Shown here one piece after another: positions 1 to 8,851 of a stretch of 64,000 bases of DNA; positions within the stretch are counted from its first letter, which is position 1; each line of letters opens with the position of its first letter. A program made the translations under genes and the position numbers. Source of the DNA: Chitinophaga varians (lineage in GTDB: Bacteria; Bacteroidota; Bacteroidia; Chitinophagales; Chitinophagaceae); NCBI RefSeq assembly GCF_012641275.1, contig NZ_JABAIA010000003.1, positions 682,001-746,000 on the forward strand, given 5' to 3'. The notes beneath the pieces were generated by a model. It saw nothing but the letters and a program-made list of their open reading frames with translations. It was not told the DNA's origin and made no database searches.

Positions 1-636
1 TTGGAAACCTGGCCAAGAAAACCATACTTTGATTACTTCTACTATGGCGTGAAAACCAAATACAATATCAATTATAACCTTGATATAACAACGTTGATAA
101 AAGAAGTCAGAGAAAGAGAATTAAAGTTTTACCCTGTGATGTTGTATGTCATCATGAAAATGGTGAACCGGCATGAAGCCTTCCGCTATAGCTTTGATGA
201 CAAAGGGATATTAGGCCATTGGAACTATGTCGTTCCGTCGTACACTATTTTTCATGAAGACGATAAGACATTTTCTGATTTATGGAGTGAATACCACGAA
301 GGCTTCGCGGATTTTTATAAGACAATCATCCATGATATGGAGACTTATAAAAACGTGAAGGGATTAAAGGCCCGTTCCGGCCGGCCACAGAACTTCTGCC
401 CGGTATCTGCGTTGCCATGGCTTAGTTTCGCCGGTTTTAATCAGGATACATATACAGAGTCTTCGTTGTTGTTCCCGATTATCCGGTTTGGCAAATATTA
501 TACGGAACATGAAAAAGTGATGCTGCCATTGACCATTTTTGTGCATCATGCTGTGGCCGACGGTTATCATACCTGCCAGCTGATCAATGATATGCAGGAA
601 ATGAGCAACAAGGCAGGGGCCTGGTTGGCTGAATAG
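1..636 (+). CDS. Chloramphenicol O-acetyltransferase, type A (5' end probably outside the window)
   Basis: This enzyme would transfer acetyl from acetyl-CoA to the 3-hydroxyl of chloramphenicol in the cytoplasm. The family signature HHAVADG is present with catalytic His183 and structural Asp187, and the conserved stretch around SALPWLSFAGFN lies near residues 135-147. The visible 211 residues are slightly short of the usual 213-220. The frame is open to base 1, and family members carry several residues before the W-x-RK-x-x-F motif, so the real start probably lies upstream and the TTG at base 1 is only the first readable codon. It converges on an AraC-type gene. It could be an intrinsic xenobiotic acetyltransferase rather than an acquired resistance gene, since nothing mobile is adjacent. 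Confidence 0.85.
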   Translation: METWPRKPYFDYFYYGVKTKYNINYNLDITTLIKEVRERELKFYPVMLYVIMKMVNRHEAFRYSFDDKGILGHWNYVVPSYTIFHEDDKTFSDLWSEYHEGFADFYKTIIHDMETYKNVKGLKARSGRPQNFCPVSALPWLSFAGFNQDTYTESSLLFPIIRFGKYYTEHEKVMLPLTIFVHHAVADGYHTCQLINDMQEMSNKAGAWLAE

Positions 637-638
637 CG

Positions 639-1451
639 CTAATGAGCCGCCAGACAGATGTCTTCCTGGAATTTCAGATACTGCCTGGGGCTCAGACGAA
701 CATAATGCTGGAAGTCATGTATCAGCTGGCTCTGGTCATAGTAGCCGCAGGCATCAATAAGCTCAAACCAGTCGGTGGAAGCACCAGTCGCCACCTGTTG
801 CTGTAGCATCTGTACAGCTTTTAAAAAGCGCTGATACCGCTGGCGTTCTTTTACAGTATAGCCGAATTGTTTTTTCTGGTGCAGCTGAACATTGCGCTCG
901 CTTTGCCCCGTTGCGTCAGCAATCGCTTTGACAGGGTTCAGGTTATCATCTTCAAAGTTGGCCAGTTGTTCAGAGAGCAGGTGCTGGTCCTGCAGATAGG
1001 GTCTGCAGAAATGCAGGATATGCTCTACCTGCGCCGTGGGAGCAGGTATATGTTGTAATGATTCCCATAACGCGGTAAAACAATTATCGTCTACCAGGTC
1101 GTCCGGATGCCCCGCCATGGTGGCGCGGCCAAAAAAGCGATAAAAGGCATCATCTTTGAAATTAGCCACCAGTATGCTGGTGCCTGCCGGCAGGGTATAG
1201 TCAAATGCCTGTTTTACCGGGCCCAATACAATACACTGCTCCACTTCCATCTGCGTTTGCTGCGCAGAATGCAGGATGCCTTTTCTGCCAAACACAAAAA
1301 CCATGATCATCTGATAGGTGGGTAACAGCGTTTTCCTCACCGCCGCACTGGTATTATTGGCAGCATGATAAAAATGGGAAAACACCGTTTCATATTCCGC
1401 CGGAACAGGTAGCCGCGATTGCTGATAGTCTTCATGTATACCCTGGTTCAT
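639..1451 (-). CDS. AraC family transcriptional regulator
   Basis: A 270-residue DNA-binding regulator. The last 100 residues hold the double helix-turn-helix of the AraC family, ending in the typical GYYDQSQLIHDFQHYVRLSPRQYLKF pattern (CGYYDQSQLIHDF, then SPRQY). The N-terminal 150 residues form a cupin-like sensing region of the kind common in Bacteroidota AraC proteins; its ligand is not evident. The stop lies two bases from the stop of the convergent acetyltransferase gene, so the two probably share a termination zone. The target is unknown. Confidence 0.85.
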   Translation of the reverse strand: MNQGIHEDYQQSRLPVPAEYETVFSHFYHAANNTSAAVRKTLLPTYQMIMVFVFGRKGILHSAQQTQMEVEQCIVLGPVKQAFDYTLPAGTSILVANFKDDAFYRFFGRATMAGHPDDLVDDNCFTALWESLQHIPAPTAQVEHILHFCRPYLQDQHLLSEQLANFEDDNLNPVKAIADATGQSERNVQLHQKKQFGYTVKERQRYQRFLKAVQMLQQQVATGASTDWFELIDACGYYDQSQLIHDFQHYVRLSPRQYLKFQEDICLAAH

Positions 1452-1652
1452 GCCTCAAAGATAGCAGAAATAAGGGGAGATGTTAATCATGGCATTTTCA
1501 CATCTGTGATGAACTATTGCTAAAATGATGAAATAGTTTTGTCTTGATATGGTACTACCGCCTCATCTCCGCCATAATTTTCCTTATATTCACAACATTA
1601 CACTGTAAAGGGAAACCTGCCAGAGCTATTCACTTTTAATTTGTTCAGATTT

Positions 1653-1937
1653 ATGACAATCCAGTTTTTTTACCTGGCACTTAGCCCAATGGGAGAGAAA
1701 CTACCGTATTTATATAGTAGCGTTTTTACAATCACCTACCAGCATTTGAAAGATCTGGTAGCACAACAACAGGAACTGGAAGCCGCTTTCAGGGTATACA
1801 ATCGTCAACCGGAAGAGTATAAAGCAGTATGGTCAGTGGGAACGGACGGAGAGGAGCAGGCTGTGGCCGACAGGAACGATGAAATACGGGCCTGGCAAAT
1901 GGATGAAAAAATTGTACGGACAATAAACTGGCCCTGA
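1653..1937 (+). CDS. Hypothetical protein, about 94 residues
   Basis: A small open frame with ordinary codon use and no recognised domain. An upstream TTG at 1641 is in frame, but the ATG at 1653 is preferred because it gives a compact start (MTIQFFYLALSP). The product is acidic and rich in Gln and Glu in its middle, with no signal peptide or clear membrane segment. It converges on the acyl-CoA ligase gene with 26 bp between stops. Function unknown. Confidence 0.5.
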   Translation: MTIQFFYLALSPMGEKLPYLYSSVFTITYQHLKDLVAQQQELEAAFRVYNRQPEEYKAVWSVGTDGEEQAVADRNDEIRAWQMDEKIVRTINWP

Positions 1938-1963
1938 CAGTAAACTGCCAGGGCCATGGAATA

Positions 1964-3769
1964 TTATTCATGCTCGTGCTGATAGATCCTTTCTATCGCG
2001 CCTTTGTATTTTTCCAGCACTACTTTTCTTTTCAGGCTTAGCTTGGGCGTCATTTCACCGCCGGCGATGCTCCACTCTTCGGGCAGTAGCTCGAAGCGTT
2101 TGAGCTGCTCCACATGGTTGAAGTGCTGGTTATAGTCGTCTATCACTTTCTGATAGGCCTGCTGCACTTCCGGACGGGCAATGGCTTCGGCGTTGGTGGT
2201 GAAGGGGATGTTCTGTTTGTTCATCCAGTACTTCAGGTACGGGAACGCAGGTACGATCAGCGCACCGGTGAACTTATGTCCTTCGCCTACCACCATGATC
2301 TGTTCAATGAAAGGGCTTTCCTTGAACTTGTTTTCGATGGGTTGTGGCGCCACATATTTACCACCGCTGGTTTTGAAGAGTTCCTTTTTGCGGTCGGTGA
2401 TTTTGATGAATTTCTTATCCACCCATATGCCGATATCACCGGTATGCAACCAGCCATCGATCACTGTTTCTGCGGTAAGATCGGGGCGTTTGTAGTAGCC
2501 TTTCATGACGGTAGTGCCTTTTACGCATATTTCACCGTCTTCGTCCAGGCGCACTTCGATGCCGTCAATAGGAGGGCCTACCGTACCGAATTTGGTGCCA
2601 CCGGGTTTCCTGCGGTTAACGCAGATAACGGGACTGTTTTCGGTGGGGCCATAACCTTCATACACCGGTATTTTGGCGGCATTGAAAATACGCAGCAGCT
2701 TCTCCTGGCAGGCAGCGCCGCCGGTAACGATATAGCTGATATTGCCGCCCAGCGCCTCCCGCCATTTGCTGAAAACTAACTTGTTGGCAATAGACAGCTG
2801 GAAATTGTACCACGCGCCACCGCTGATATTGTTGTCATATTTGCCGGCAAGGGACACTGCCCAGAAAAACAGCCGCCGCTTTATGCCGGTGAGACTGTTG
2901 CCAGTGGCCATAATTTTCTCAAAGACTTTTTCCAGCAGCCGGGGCACGGTAGTAAACCCGTCCGGTTTTACTTCTTTCAGGTTCTCACTGAGCGTGTCCA
3001 GGCTTTCCGCATAGTAGATGCTGATAGCACTGAAAAGGTAGATGTAGGTGACTGTCTTCTCAAAAATATGATTGAGGGGCAGAAAACTAAGCACCTTCTG
3101 CTGCGGCGCATCATCAAAAGGAAAGCTGACCTTGGAATACATCACGTTGGAGGATATATTGGCATGGGTAAGCATTACTCCCTTGGGAGTGCCGGTGGTA
3201 CCGGATGTGTAAATAATGGTAGCCAGGTGTTCGGCGTCAATGCCTGCCTTGATAGTCTCCACCTGCGACAGCAGCGCAGGCGTGGCCTGGGCTGTAATCG
3301 TGCTCCAGTGCGTAGCGCCCGGAATTTCATCAAAGGTGAAGATCTCTTTCAGGGAAGGCACGCCGCCCCGGATACCCTGAATTTTATCCAGCATCTCTTT
3401 GCTGCTGACGAAGATGTACTTCACGGCGGCATCATTCAGGATAAATTGTATTTCTGCCGGATTAGTGGTAGGGTACAGGGGTACCAGCACTGCGCCGGTC
3501 TGTTGTACGGCCAGGTCTGTAAACACCCATTCCGGCCGGTTGTTACTGATAATAGCGATCTTGTCGGCGCCTTCCGGCGTAAAATCGTTGCCGCCTACGC
3601 CCAACTGTAATAAGCCGGCACTAAAGCGGTTCACTGTTTCACTGACACTGGCGGTACTGAATGTCTTCCAGCTGCCATTGATCTTGGCGGCCAGCATGTC
3701 CTGTTTGGGGAATTTCTCCAGCTGAAACTTTACTGCGTCGAATAGCCTGTGCCTCGGGAGCGTACTCAT
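1964..3769 (-). CDS. Long-chain fatty acid--CoA ligase (AMP-forming)
   Basis: A 601-residue member of the adenylate-forming family that activates long-chain fatty acids to acyl-CoA via acyl-AMP. The P-loop-like motif YTSGTTGTPKG is at residues 187-197, followed by the GYGPTENSPV motif, the hinge region GWLHTGDIG, and ITDRKKELFKTSGGKYV near the C-terminal lid. The length fits the FadD15/long-chain acyl-CoA synthetase type rather than short-chain ligases. It is monocistronic: the upstream neighbour on the same strand is more than 3 kb away. It probably feeds beta-oxidation or lipid remodelling; chain-length preference cannot be read from sequence. Confidence 0.92.
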   Translation of the reverse strand: MSTLPRHRLFDAVKFQLEKFPKQDMLAAKINGSWKTFSTASVSETVNRFSAGLLQLGVGGNDFTPEGADKIAIISNNRPEWVFTDLAVQQTGAVLVPLYPTTNPAEIQFILNDAAVKYIFVSSKEMLDKIQGIRGGVPSLKEIFTFDEIPGATHWSTITAQATPALLSQVETIKAGIDAEHLATIIYTSGTTGTPKGVMLTHANISSNVMYSKVSFPFDDAPQQKVLSFLPLNHIFEKTVTYIYLFSAISIYYAESLDTLSENLKEVKPDGFTTVPRLLEKVFEKIMATGNSLTGIKRRLFFWAVSLAGKYDNNISGGAWYNFQLSIANKLVFSKWREALGGNISYIVTGGAACQEKLLRIFNAAKIPVYEGYGPTENSPVICVNRRKPGGTKFGTVGPPIDGIEVRLDEDGEICVKGTTVMKGYYKRPDLTAETVIDGWLHTGDIGIWVDKKFIKITDRKKELFKTSGGKYVAPQPIENKFKESPFIEQIMVVGEGHKFTGALIVPAFPYLKYWMNKQNIPFTTNAEAIARPEVQQAYQKVIDDYNQHFNHVEQLKRFELLPEEWSIAGGEMTPKLSLKRKVVLEKYKGAIERIYQHEHE

Positions 3770-3841
3770 AAGGTAGATTTAGTGATGTAATAGGTACCAG
3801 TTCTTATTAAATATACTAAAAAATATATGTTATAAAGATGA

Positions 3842-4045
3842 AATTATAACCAGGAAATCGATGATCTCCATGTTTCATCTTTTCAATATTACGGTTCCGG
3901 GAGAGACTTGTCTTTTTGGGAAAGCGGCATCGTTTCCTGCGAAAAAGAAGACATCACCATCATCGTCAACACCAGCAGTAACGGCAATCCTGGCATATGG
4001 ACCACCGGTGCTGTTTCCTACAATATAATCAATTTTCGCACTTGA
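3842..4045 (+). pseudogene. Possible gene remnant in the 3770-4171 gap
   Basis: Between the acyl-CoA ligase and nagA is a 400-bp gap. One frame stays open for 67 codons after a TGA and reads like real protein (for example SFWESGIVSCEKEDITIIVN, ending YNIINFRT then TGA), with third-position bias towards C and G. No usable start codon precedes it. It may be the 3' end of a decayed gene. The rest of the gap is AT-rich and shows nothing I can name. Confidence 0.3.
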
Positions 4046-4171
4046 CCAACACGGCCGTCATGAAACTTATCACCTGTACGCGTTGCTTTTATGCTGATCT
4101 TTTCCTATTTTTTCCCCTTTACTGAATTTAAATGGCCGGCAACCGCATGACACCGGCGTCAAAATAAGAAT

Positions 4172-5275
4172 ATGCTTACTGCTTTTACAAACGGGACCAT
4201 CTACACCGGCGCACAGGTGATCACTGGCAAAACACTGCTGACGGAACAAGGAAAAATACAGGCACTGGTCAACCCGGCGGAAGTTCCATCAGAGGCTACA
4301 ATAGTGGATTGCAATGGACATATCATCGCGCCGGGCCTGCTGGACCTCCAGATCTACGGCGGCGGCGGATACCTTTTCTCGGCCCATCCTTCTCCGGAAG
4401 CGCTCAACGCTATGGCACAGGCATTGGTGAAAAGCGGCACGACCGGCTTTCTGCTCACCCTGGCCACCGATACGATGGAAGTGTTCCATGAATGTATCCG
4501 CATTGTGCGCAATAACCCGCATCCTGCGGTACTGGGCATGCATCTGGAAGGACCTTATATCAATCCGGTAAAAAAAGGCGCCCATACCCTCGAACTGATC
4601 AAACGCCCGGAACGTGCAGAGCTGGAAAGCTTGCTCACTGCCGCCGGCGGTATCGTGAAGATGATCACCGTGGCTCCTGAAATGTGCGACCCCGCTATCC
4701 TGCGCTGGCTCGACGCGCAGGGCGTCATCCTTTCTGCCGGACATAGCAACGCTACTTTCAACGAAGCCATGGAAGGGTTCCGGAACGGCATACGCGCCGT
4801 CACACACCTGTTCAATGCCATGTCGCCCCTGCAGCACCGCGATACCGGCCTGCCGGGCGCTACATTCCGCGACAACAGCGTATATGCGAGCATTATCGCA
4901 GACAATATCCATGTAGACGACAATGCCCTGATCATCAGCAAAAAGGTGCTGGGCGACCGCCTTTTCCTGATTACGGACGCCGTGGAAGCCAACAATACAG
5001 GCGCCAGTCTGCATGTGGCGCAGGAAGACCGCTTCACACGGCCTGACGGTACACTGTCCGGTTCCCGCCTGACGCTCATGCGCGCCGTGCAACGTTGTGT
5101 GCAGTATGCCGGTATCCCCCTGGATGAAGCGCTGCGCATGGCTACCGTATATCCTGCCACGCTGATGGGGATCAAAGACCGTGGGCGTATTGAACCTGGC
5201 TGCCGCGCAGACCTGGTCGTATTCGATCATCAGTATACCGTGAAAAATGTATATATCGCCGGCGCACAACAGTGA
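4172..5275 (+). CDS. nagA: N-acetylglucosamine-6-phosphate deacetylase
   Basis: This amidohydrolase removes acetate from GlcNAc-6-phosphate, the committed step of chitin and peptidoglycan amino-sugar use. The 367-residue length is typical. Metal and active-site residues of the family are in place: Gln60 in LDLQIYGGGG, Glu126 in GMHLEGPYIN, His191 in AGHSNATF, His212 in THLFNAMSP and catalytic Asp269 in ITDAVEAN. The GH9-deacetylase fusion follows after only 27 bp with no terminator between, so the two are likely co-transcribed. That pairing suggests use of GlcNAc or glucosamine released from chitin or chitosan. Confidence 0.95.
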   Translation: MLTAFTNGTIYTGAQVITGKTLLTEQGKIQALVNPAEVPSEATIVDCNGHIIAPGLLDLQIYGGGGYLFSAHPSPEALNAMAQALVKSGTTGFLLTLATDTMEVFHECIRIVRNNPHPAVLGMHLEGPYINPVKKGAHTLELIKRPERAELESLLTAAGGIVKMITVAPEMCDPAILRWLDAQGVILSAGHSNATFNEAMEGFRNGIRAVTHLFNAMSPLQHRDTGLPGATFRDNSVYASIIADNIHVDDNALIISKKVLGDRLFLITDAVEANNTGASLHVAQEDRFTRPDGTLSGSRLTLMRAVQRCVQYAGIPLDEALRMATVYPATLMGIKDRGRIEPGCRADLVVFDHQYTVKNVYIAGAQQ

Positions 5276-5302
5276 GCCGTGGGAAAATGTTAATACAGGG
5301 AG

Positions 5303-7816
5303 ATGAAAAAAAACTGTCTGACAATAATAGCCACTTTGTGGCTGGCCAGCCTCTGCGTGTCCACTGCCATGGGGGCCGCGGCATCCTGGATACGGATTAA
5401 CCAGCTCGGGTATCTGCCCCGGGGCATTAAGGTAGCGGTATGGGCCACCAAAGGCGCCGCTGTACCGGCTACTTTCCAGCTGGTGGACTCCGCCAGCAAT
5501 AAAACCGTTTTCACCGGCAGCACCGGCAAACCATTTGGCCGCTACGGCCCTTTTAATGAAACAGCGCGACTGGACTTCAGCAGCTGGAAAAAAACAGGCA
5601 CCTTTTACCTGAAAGCAGGGGAGGTGAGATCACCATACTTCCGTATAGCCGACAACGTATATGCCGGCGCCGCCGACTTCACCCTGCGGTATATGCGACA
5701 GCAACGGTCGCTCTTTAATCCTTTCCTGAAAGATTCCTGTCATACCCATGACGGCTATACGCTGTACGGCCCCATGCCGGACAGCACCCACCTGGACGTG
5801 GCCGGCGGCTGGCATGATGCCAGCGACTACCTCCAGTATTCCACCACATCGGCCAACGCTACCTACCACCTGCTGGCGGCATACCGCGATTTTCCGCAGG
5901 TATTCGGCGACCGCTATGCGGCCAATGGACTGGAAGGCGGCAACCATGTGCCGGACATCCTCGATGAAGCACGCTGGGGGCTCGACTGGCTGCTGAAAAT
6001 GCATCCCCGCGACAACTGGATGTTCAACCAGATCGCTGATGACCGTGACCATAACGGCATGCGCCTCCCCAAAGAAGACCCTTTCTACGGAAGAGGATTC
6101 GAACGACCGGTATATTTCTGCTCCGGCCAGCCACAGGTAAGGGGCAAGTTCATGAACCAGACTACCGGCGTTGCCTCTACTGCCGGTAAGTTCTCCAGCG
6201 CTTTCGCACTGGGCTACGACCTGCTGAAAGATAAAGACGCGGCGTATGCCGGCACACTCCGCCAGAAAGCGCTTACAGCCTATGATATGGGCCGCAAACA
6301 ACCGGGCGTATGCCAGACCGCCTCTGTGAAGTCGCCCTACATCTACGCGGAAGACAACTGGGTGGATGATATGGAACTGGCAGCGGCATCACTGTACCGG
6401 CTAAACGGAAAAGATGACTACCGCCAACAGGCGCTGGACTATGCCGCCCAGGAAAAAGTAACGCCCTGGCTCGGAAAAGATACTGCCCATCACTATCAAT
6501 GGTATCCCTTCATTAACCTCGGACATTATGAACTGGCCCGGCAACTAAAAGGCCCCTCCCGGCAAACCATCACCGGTTATTATCAAACCGGTATCGACAA
6601 AGTATGGCAACAGGCTAAGAACAATGCTTTCTATCGTTATATTCCTTTTATCTGGTGCAGCAATAACCTCACTACGGCTTTCGCGGTCCAGTGCTACTGG
6701 TACCGGCAACTGACCGGCAGCAATGAATATGCTGCATTGGAGCAGGCCAACTTCGACTGGCTCTTCGGCTGCAATCCATGGGGCACCAGCATGGTGTACG
6801 GTCTGCCTGCCCATGGCGACACACCCGAAGATCCTCATTCCGCTTTCTCCCATCTCGGACATTACCCGGTGGATGGCGCGCTGGTTGACGGTCCGGTATA
6901 CACAAACATCTATAAAAACCTGATCGGTATCCAGCTGTCCAAGCCAGACGCCTATACGGAGTTTCAGAGTGACCTTGCAGTGTACCACGATGATTTTGGA
7001 GACTACAGCACCAACGAACCTACGATGGATGGCACCGCCTCGCTGATATACCTGTTGGCAGCCATGGACCAGGAAGGCCGTAACCACAACAATGCCGTGT
7101 CGGGTAACAATGCGGCATATACGTATGCGGCCGGCGCCGTCATCCGTGGCGATACCACCCGGAAAACGCTGACGCTCGTCTTCACCGGCGATGAATTTGC
7201 GGACGGGGGTCAGGTCATACGCCGCGTTTTAAAACAACAAAAAGTACCTGCCGCTTTTTTCCTGACAGGGAAGTTCTATGCTAATCCGGCTTTCCGGCCA
7301 TTGGTTAAACAACTCAAAGCAGACGGCCATTACCTCGGGCCGCATTCCGATCAGCATCCGCTGTACTGCGACTGGCAGAAACGCGACAGCCTTTTGATTA
7401 CCCATGCTGCTTTTGAAAAAGACCTCGCCGCCAATTACCGGAAAATGCAGGTGCTGGGCATCACTAAAAACGCGGCGCCTTATTTTTTACCGCCCTATGA
7501 ATGGTACAACGATACCATCGCACAATGGACACGCGCGGCAGGGCTGCAACTGGTCAACTTCACACCAGGTACACGCTCCAACGCAGATTATACTACACCG
7601 GCCATGAAAGGGTACCGCTCTTCGGCAGAAATCTATCAGTCCGTTCTGCAATATGCCGACACCCGACCGGCCGGACTAAACGGCTTTATGCTCTTGCTGC
7701 ACATCGGCACCGATCCGGCCCGCACCGATAAATTTTACAATCGCCTGGATGAACTGATCACTGACCTGAAAAAGAAAGGTTACCGGTTTATTTCACTCGG
7801 CCAACTACTGCATTAA
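5303..7816 (+). CDS. Secreted GH9 glycoside hydrolase fused to a NodB-type polysaccharide deacetylase domain
   Basis: An 837-residue exported enzyme. Residues 1-24 are a Sec signal peptide, about 28-115 an N-terminal Ig-like domain of GH9 enzymes, about 125-590 the (alpha/alpha)6 GH9 domain, and about 615-837 a CE4/NodB fold. GH9 residues are visible: the Asp pair D172/D175 in GGWHDASD and general acid E572 in TNEPTMDG. The NodB part has FTGDEFADGG (Asp630), HSDQH (His681, His685), a PPYEW motif and LLLHIG. GH9 includes cellulases and also exo-glucosaminidases known from marine chitin pathways; coupling to a deacetylase and to nagA favours chitin or chitosan oligomers over cellulose. It ends at a strong terminator. 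Confidence 0.88.
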   Translation: MKKNCLTIIATLWLASLCVSTAMGAAASWIRINQLGYLPRGIKVAVWATKGAAVPATFQLVDSASNKTVFTGSTGKPFGRYGPFNETARLDFSSWKKTGTFYLKAGEVRSPYFRIADNVYAGAADFTLRYMRQQRSLFNPFLKDSCHTHDGYTLYGPMPDSTHLDVAGGWHDASDYLQYSTTSANATYHLLAAYRDFPQVFGDRYAANGLEGGNHVPDILDEARWGLDWLLKMHPRDNWMFNQIADDRDHNGMRLPKEDPFYGRGFERPVYFCSGQPQVRGKFMNQTTGVASTAGKFSSAFALGYDLLKDKDAAYAGTLRQKALTAYDMGRKQPGVCQTASVKSPYIYAEDNWVDDMELAAASLYRLNGKDDYRQQALDYAAQEKVTPWLGKDTAHHYQWYPFINLGHYELARQLKGPSRQTITGYYQTGIDKVWQQAKNNAFYRYIPFIWCSNNLTTAFAVQCYWYRQLTGSNEYAALEQANFDWLFGCNPWGTSMVYGLPAHGDTPEDPHSAFSHLGHYPVDGALVDGPVYTNIYKNLIGIQLSKPDAYTEFQSDLAVYHDDFGDYSTNEPTMDGTASLIYLLAAMDQEGRNHNNAVSGNNAAYTYAAGAVIRGDTTRKTLTLVFTGDEFADGGQVIRRVLKQQKVPAAFFLTGKFYANPAFRPLVKQLKADGHYLGPHSDQHPLYCDWQKRDSLLITHAAFEKDLAANYRKMQVLGITKNAAPYFLPPYEWYNDTIAQWTRAAGLQLVNFTPGTRSNADYTTPAMKGYRSSAEIYQSVLQYADTRPAGLNGFMLLLHIGTDPARTDKFYNRLDELITDLKKKGYRFISLGQLLH

Positions 7817-7820
7817 TAAG

Positions 7821-7847
7821 GCCCCGGGCGAAAGTCCGGGGCTTTTT
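7821..7847 (+). terminator. Rho-independent terminator after the nagA-GH9 unit
   Basis: GCCCCGG (7821-7827) pairs with CCGGGGC (7836-7842) around a GAAA-containing loop, followed by five T. The stem also lies just past the stop of the convergent gene, so it may work in both directions. Confidence 0.85.
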
Positions 7848-7850
7848 GTA

Positions 7851-8516
7851 TCACCAGCTCCTGCCGCTGCTGTAGGCGTCGTACTCTATCGGCGAAAGCG
7901 GATCTTCAGGATAATGAAGCAGGTACCTGCGTACCTTCTCGCTGTCCTTATGCGGCAGGTAAAGGAAACTGAGAAAACGGTAAGGCCTTCCGTAGAAAAT
8001 CTCTTCCGCATCTTTGGCCAGGTTAAGCCCCGCACGAGGCACGGCAAACAGACGCACATTGCCGATGTCGTTGTACGATGGCATGGTAGCGATGTGTACC
8101 AGCCCGAAATGTAAAGGCTCCTCCCGCATGATGCTGCCAAACTGCTTGAAGATTTCCGTGCAGACTTTCAATGGTCCCGCTATGGCGCCGGCACGGGAAG
8201 GTAGATGCCGGGTATCGGCCACAGGGGCGATGCCGCGGATAAGGATTCCACCAAACGATCGTTCTGTCGCCAGTGTGACGTCCATCCCCGAACCATGGAA
8301 ATACCACTCTCCGTTACTGCTGCGGGGATGCTCATGCGCATGAGCATAGGGGTCATTATGGGTATCGCTGCAGTAGTAAAACTCACAATCCACGATCCGG
8401 TAAAAGTTTTCTCCTACCCGTAACAAATGATTGTTCATCAGTATTTCTGCGATACGTCGGAATGAAGCCTGGCAGCTCTCAGCATCGATGTCATCTATAT
8501 GCAGGAGGTCTGTCAT
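7851..8516 (-). CDS. Alkyladenine-DNA-glycosylase-like (AAG/MPG fold) protein
   Basis: A 221-residue protein that I read as a distant relative of 3-methyladenine DNA glycosylase. Blocks align in order with the AAG family: IVDCEFYY (family IVETEAY, catalytic Glu and Tyr), DPYAHAHEH (family His), WYFHGSGMDVTL (family YVYxxYGM), GGILIRGIAP (family VLLRALEP with Arg) and IAGPLKVCTEIF (family SGPSKLCQAL). The length matches. The C-terminal third is unlike classical members. The start at 8516 was chosen over one 69 bases upstream because a -7 element lies between them and the AAG-like region begins after it. Excision activity is inferred, not shown. Confidence 0.55.
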   Translation of the reverse strand: MTDLLHIDDIDAESCQASFRRIAEILMNNHLLRVGENFYRIVDCEFYYCSDTHNDPYAHAHEHPRSSNGEWYFHGSGMDVTLATERSFGGILIRGIAPVADTRHLPSRAGAIAGPLKVCTEIFKQFGSIMREEPLHFGLVHIATMPSYNDIGNVRLFAVPRAGLNLAKDAEEIFYGRPYRFLSFLYLPHKDSEKVRRYLLHYPEDPLSPIEYDAYSSGRSW

Positions 8517-8539
8517 ATTTGTTTTTTCTGCAAAAGAAA

Positions 8540-8547
8540 CAAATATA
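8540..8547 (-). promoter_or_regulatory. Candidate -7 promoter element for the AAG-like gene
   Basis: On the minus strand this reads TATATTTG, matching the Bacteroidota TAnnTTTG element. It predicts a transcript start near 8533 and a leader of about 17 bases before the ATG at 8516. No clear -33 TTG is at the usual spacing. Confidence 0.35.
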
Positions 8548-8814
8548 AATTGACAGTGATGAGGTGTTGGATTTATGGATGACACCCGGTTTCTAATGAT
8601 GAGATAAGGCGGTTTAAGCAGATGGCAACAGTTTCAATTAGCTAGTGTTTTTTGTCAATGTATGAGGCGCTGTATGTATTGCTGGTAATGATTTTGAAGG
8701 ATTTTAATTGTTTGGTGCGTTCAATCTGCGAAGCCACCTCCAAGAAATTTTTAAGTTTTTTTTGTCGGGAACAATATGTAATAACTTCAACCAATATACG
8801 AAAATAAATACAGG

Positions 8815-8844
8815 TTGAATTACGGCAAAAATCTACTTACTTTG
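8815..8844 (+). promoter_or_regulatory. Candidate promoter, near-leaderless, for the gene at 8852
   Basis: TTG at 8815-8817, a 19-bp spacer, then TTACTTTG at 8837-8844, one base from the TAnnTTTG consensus. Only seven bases separate it from the ATG at 8852, so the mRNA would have almost no 5' leader. The same octamer TTACTTTG occurs before the MocR gene at 13705. The preceding gap from 8548 holds nothing else I can name. Confidence 0.5.
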
Positions 8845-8851
8845 TAGCACC

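Noticed and set aside
1..636. Acquired antibiotic-resistance island around the chloramphenicol acetyltransferase
   Set aside because: No transposase, integron or composition shift is visible in the part of the locus inside the window.
4289..5269. A 326-codon open frame on the minus strand
   Set aside because: Antisense to nagA, which has all catalytic residues.
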